The position numbers and the translations under genes are program-made. A DNA stretch of 64,000 nucleotides from Clostridia bacterium (GTDB taxonomy: Bacteria; Bacillota; Clostridia; Peptostreptococcales; Anaerovoracaceae). Below, in pieces: positions 61,533 through 64,000 of this stretch. How positions within the stretch are numbered: position 1 is the stretch's first letter; the number at the start of each line of letters is the position of its first letter. The stretch is from the NCBI GenBank assembly GCA_902363595.1, contig CABJAP010000008.1, positions 83,277 through 147,276 of the forward strand, in the 5' to 3' direction. The notes beneath the pieces were generated by a model. That model ran no database searches, was not told the DNA's origin, and worked only from the letters and a program-made list of their open reading frames with translations.

Positions 61533-63390
61533 TGCAAATCCAAGACCGAAACGAAGAAGAGGCCCCGGCGGCGGCGGTCCCGGCGGTATGATGCCGGGCG
61601 AAAAAGCAAAAGATTTTAAGGGCACGATGAAAACACTGCTCTCTTATTTAAAGCCCTATCGGATCGCAGTGGCAGTGGTTTTTATCTTTGCCATTGCCAG
61701 CACTATTTTTAACATCATCTCCCCGACCATTTTGGGGGATGCTACCGACGAAGTCGTTAAAGGCCTGATGTCCAAAACCGGCATTGATTTCGGCGCCCTG
61801 CTGCAGATTTTGATTTTCCTGATCATTCTATACGGCCTCAGCTTTGCCTTCTCCACCATCCAGGGCTATATTATGGCCGGAGTATCGCAGAAAATCATCT
61901 ACAGCCTTCGCAGGGCCATGTCGGAAAAAATGGACCGGCTGCCGCTCAAGTATTTTGACAGCAAAACCCACGGCGAAATTCAGAGCCGTGTAGTCAATGA
62001 TATTGAAACGGTTAACCAGACGCTTTCTCAAAGTTTGACCCAAGTGATTACCAGCATTACCACCATCATCGGCATCCTAGTGATGATGATCCGCATCAAT
62101 CTGCTGATGACCATCACCGCTCTAGTCGTGCTTCCGCTGTCGATGCTGATCATTCGTCTGATTATCAGCAAGACACAGGTCCACTTTAAAAATCAGCAGA
62201 GATATCTGGGCGAAGTCAACAGTCATGTTGAAGAAATGTATACTGGCCATACCATTGTAAAAGCCTTTAATCAAGAGGAAAACTCCGAAGAAGTCTTTGA
62301 CCATTATAATGAAAAACTCTATGAGTCCGCATGGAAATCCCAGTTCTTGTCCGGTCTGATGATGCCTCTGACCAATTTTGTGGGCAATCTGGCCTATGTT
62401 GCCGTTTGCATTTTGGGCGGCCATCTGGCGCTGAAGGGAACCATCACCATTGGCAATATCCAGGCGTTTATTCAATATGTACGTTCCTTCAATCAACCGG
62501 TAGCTCAGGTTGCCAACGTCGCCAACCTGCTCCAATCAACCGCAGCGGCAGCGGAACGTGTCTTTGAGTTCATCGCCGAAGAGGAGGAGGACATTTCAGC
62601 CGATGTGGCTGCTGACGGCTCTTCCGCCCACACGCTTCCCCTCAATCGGGAAATCCTTCACGGAGAAGTCAGCTTTGAGCATGTGGGTTTTGGCTACAAC
62701 GACAACGAGCTGATTATTAAGGACTTTAACTTCAATGTGAAGCCAGGCCAGCGGGTAGCCATCGTCGGGCCGACCGGAGCCGGTAAGACGACCATCGTCA
62801 AACTGCTGCTTCGTTTCTATGAGCTGAACCGTGGACGCATCACCGTTGACGGCCACGATATTAAGGATTATTCCCGCAAGGATCTGCGCAGCATCTTCGG
62901 AATGGTCCTTCAGGATACCTGGCTCTTCAGCGGCACGGTCCGCGAAAATATCCGTTACGGAAAGATGACCGCCAGTGACGATGAGGTGGCGGAGGCAGCC
63001 AAGGCAGCCCATATTCACCATTTCATCAAGACCCAGCCAAAGGGCTATGACATGGAGATCAATGAGGAAGCGTCCAATATTTCTCAAGGTCAAAAGCAGC
63101 TTTTGACCATCGCCCGGGCAATCCTGGCGGATACGCCAATTTTAATTCTGGACGAAGCCACCAGCTCGGTGGATACCAGAACCGAAACGCTGATACAAAA
63201 AGCCATGGCTAATTTGATGGAGGGCAGAACCAGCTTTATCATTGCCCACCGACTTTCAACCATTCGTGACGCTGATATGATCCTGGTCATGAACCACGGC
63301 GATATTATCGAGCAGGGCACCCATGAAGATCTGTTGGCGAAGGATGGATTTTACGCCAATCTGTATAACAGCCAGTTCAGCGGCGAGTAG
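61525..63390 (+). CDS. ABC transporter, second half of a heterodimeric exporter
   Basis: 621 residues. A Gly/Arg/Pro-rich N-terminal tail (about 1-25: PKRRRGPGGGGPGGMMP) precedes a six-helix membrane domain and an ATP-binding domain. Walker A is GPTGAGKTTI; the signature ISQGQKQLLTIARAI; Walker B ILILDEATSSVDTRTE with the catalytic Glu present. So its site can hydrolyse ATP. Together with the first half it should form an exporter, likely for drugs or hydrophobic compounds. Coupled to the first half by overlap. Confidence 0.93.
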   Translation: MTNANPRPKRRRGPGGGGPGGMMPGEKAKDFKGTMKTLLSYLKPYRIAVAVVFIFAIASTIFNIISPTILGDATDEVVKGLMSKTGIDFGALLQILIFLIILYGLSFAFSTIQGYIMAGVSQKIIYSLRRAMSEKMDRLPLKYFDSKTHGEIQSRVVNDIETVNQTLSQSLTQVITSITTIIGILVMMIRINLLMTITALVVLPLSMLIIRLIISKTQVHFKNQQRYLGEVNSHVEEMYTGHTIVKAFNQEENSEEVFDHYNEKLYESAWKSQFLSGLMMPLTNFVGNLAYVAVCILGGHLALKGTITIGNIQAFIQYVRSFNQPVAQVANVANLLQSTAAAAERVFEFIAEEEEDISADVAADGSSAHTLPLNREILHGEVSFEHVGFGYNDNELIIKDFNFNVKPGQRVAIVGPTGAGKTTIVKLLLRFYELNRGRITVDGHDIKDYSRKDLRSIFGMVLQDTWLFSGTVRENIRYGKMTASDDEVAEAAKAAHIHHFIKTQPKGYDMEINEEASNISQGQKQLLTIARAILADTPILILDEATSSVDTRTETLIQKAMANLMEGRTSFIIAHRLSTIRDADMILVMNHGDIIEQGTHEDLLAKDGFYANLYNSQFSGE

Positions 63391-63446
63391 GCAGATGCGG
63401 GTCCAGGTTGGAGAAGCAGGCAGGATCGGGGAAAAAATCAAATCAG

Positions 63447-63603
63447 GGAAAAAATCAAAAAAGTTTCTCGAAATTTACGCTTTTTGCAACGGCTATGCCC
63501 TCTTAATTGGGCTCAAAAGCCAATATTGCTTCTTTTCCTATCAACCAGGTCCCTTAAATCCACAACTTTGCGTAAATAATGCGGATTTTTATCAAAGTTT
63601 TCC
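63447..63603 (-). repeat. 157-bp dispersed intergenic element, copy E
   Basis: The plus strand begins GGAAAAAATC and ends AAGTTTTCC. On the minus strand the left block reads TATTTACGCAAAGTTGTGGA and the right block CCGTTGCAAAAAGCGTAAA, so this copy is inverted relative to A to D. It lies in the gap between two convergent genes. A CAG directly follows on both sides, which may be chance. Confidence 0.85.
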
Positions 63604-63633
63604 CAGATGACGCAGCAAGGGAAATGAAATTAA

Positions 63634-63680
63634 AAACAGGGCTGATACACGAAGCAACTTGTGTATCAGCCCTGTTTTCT
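63634..63680. terminator. Bidirectional terminator
   Basis: Arms CAGGGCTGATACAC (63637-63650) and GTGTATCAGCCCTG (63661-63674), perfectly complementary, with A- and T-runs on both sides. It ends the ABC exporter genes (plus) and the 45-residue protein gene (minus). Confidence 0.85.
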
Positions 63681-63686
63681 TATCCG

Positions 63687-63824
63687 TTAAAACATATATA
63701 AATGGAAGCTTTCCAGCTGCCCGTCGTGGGGCAGCAAATCAGAATCTCCCTCTCCCCCCTGGCAGGCCATGATCGATGCCCGGTAGGGTATTCCTTTTTC
63801 ATCCAGCTTGTATGTATAAACCAT
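63687..63824 (-). CDS. 45-residue protein of unknown function
   Basis: A short gene with an excellent ribosome binding site, AAAGGAGG, 7 bases before the ATG. The product begins MVYTYKLDEKGIPYRASIMA and ends SFHLYMF, is slightly acidic, and has no membrane segment. It ends right before a strong terminator. The clear signals at both ends argue that it is real. It follows an unknown gene that runs off the window. No family recognised. Confidence 0.65.
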   Translation of the reverse strand: MVYTYKLDEKGIPYRASIMACQGGEGDSDLLPHDGQLESFHLYMF

Positions 63825-63876
63825 ATTCCAACCTCCTTTAACTGGATTATGGTCCATCCGGATTCTTTTTATTCCT

Positions 63877-64000
63877 TTAAATATTCAGCAAATCAATTTT
63901 TCTAAAATCCGGCAGCTGATAGCTCCTAATCTGGTTCATCTGAACAAGATAAAACACATCCCCGATATACAGGCCCCGAATGTCATAGCAGTTGTTTCCT
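63877..64000 (-). CDS. C-terminal end of an unknown gene
   Basis: The last 40 codons of a gene that enters from beyond the right edge; it ends NQIRSYQLPDFRKIDLLNI and stops at 63879-63877. It reads the same way as the 45-residue protein gene, 52 bases upstream of it, and probably shares its operon. No family recognised. Confidence 0.55.
   Translation of the reverse strand, partial: GNNCYDIRGLYIGDVFYLVQMNQIRSYQLPDFRKIDLLNI

Noticed and set aside
986..63603. The 157-bp repeats as a CRISPR or tandem array
   Set aside because: The copies are far apart, in both orientations, and have no regular spacers or cas genes nearby.

Overview
The window looks like the chromosome of an anaerobic, amino-acid-using Gram-positive bacterium of the class Clostridia (Eubacteriales). 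Pointers are the strong AGGAGG-type ribosome binding sites, the short HisG with a separate HisZ, a single-chain PurL, an Fe-S type PurF, EutH, agmatine deiminase and a 2,4-diaminopentanoate dehydrogenase homologue. The family (for example Anaerovoracaceae) is a guess. I see no rRNA, tRNA, CRISPR array or prophage.

Layout. 1-3356: end of an unknown gene, an orphan serine recombinase, an AAA/DUF4143 ATPase and a cytidylate-kinase-like protein. 3387-15733: a nine-gene purine operon on the minus strand (purL-E-C-F-M-N-purF paralogue-H-D) behind a promoter with PurBox-like arms. 16032-17102: eutH. 17818-21948: a C69/secernin-like peptidase, APC permease and glycerate kinase operon. 22135-25667: thpR with two unknown genes, then two membrane proteins. 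26111-35799: an operon of an MFS carrier, three YtcJ-like amidohydrolases and a GyrI-like protein, followed by a decayed fourth amidohydrolase and an AraC regulator. 36086-37797: a MarR regulator overlapping a membrane/kinase fusion. 38084-45110: two transporter-enzyme operons (agmatine deiminase + APC; GPH symporter + iron alcohol dehydrogenase), each divergent from one of two very similar TetR regulators and each carrying a matching palindrome at its promoter. 45273-47327: a MerR regulator and a diaminopentanoate-dehydrogenase-like enzyme. 47428-51527: a secreted protein and a secreted subtilase. 51646-58469: a histidine operon (hisZ-G-C-B-H-x-A-F-IE) with a membrane-anchored protein inserted. 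59226-63390: a MarR-controlled heterodimeric ABC exporter. 63687-64000: a 45-residue protein and the end of another gene.

The most striking structure outside genes is a family of five 156-158 bp intergenic elements (986, 17426, 25836, 37816 and 63447). All begin GGAAA and end TTTCC, have imperfect terminal inverted repeats of about 40 bp, and share blocks around ACGCAAAGTTG and CGTTG...GCGTAAA. A degenerate sixth may lie near 58780. I do not recognise the family; it could be a small non-autonomous mobile element or a structured RNA.

Other points of note: a PurF paralogue that has lost every glutaminase active-site residue I can check; twin TetR/operator circuits; eutH, which has an ideal ribosome binding site but no NTG start codon behind it; a YczE-like membrane domain fused to a cytidylate-kinase-like domain; and a pseudogene that apparently arose by two in-gene deletions. 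Nearly all functional calls rest on recognising motifs and family resemblance by eye, not on a database search.
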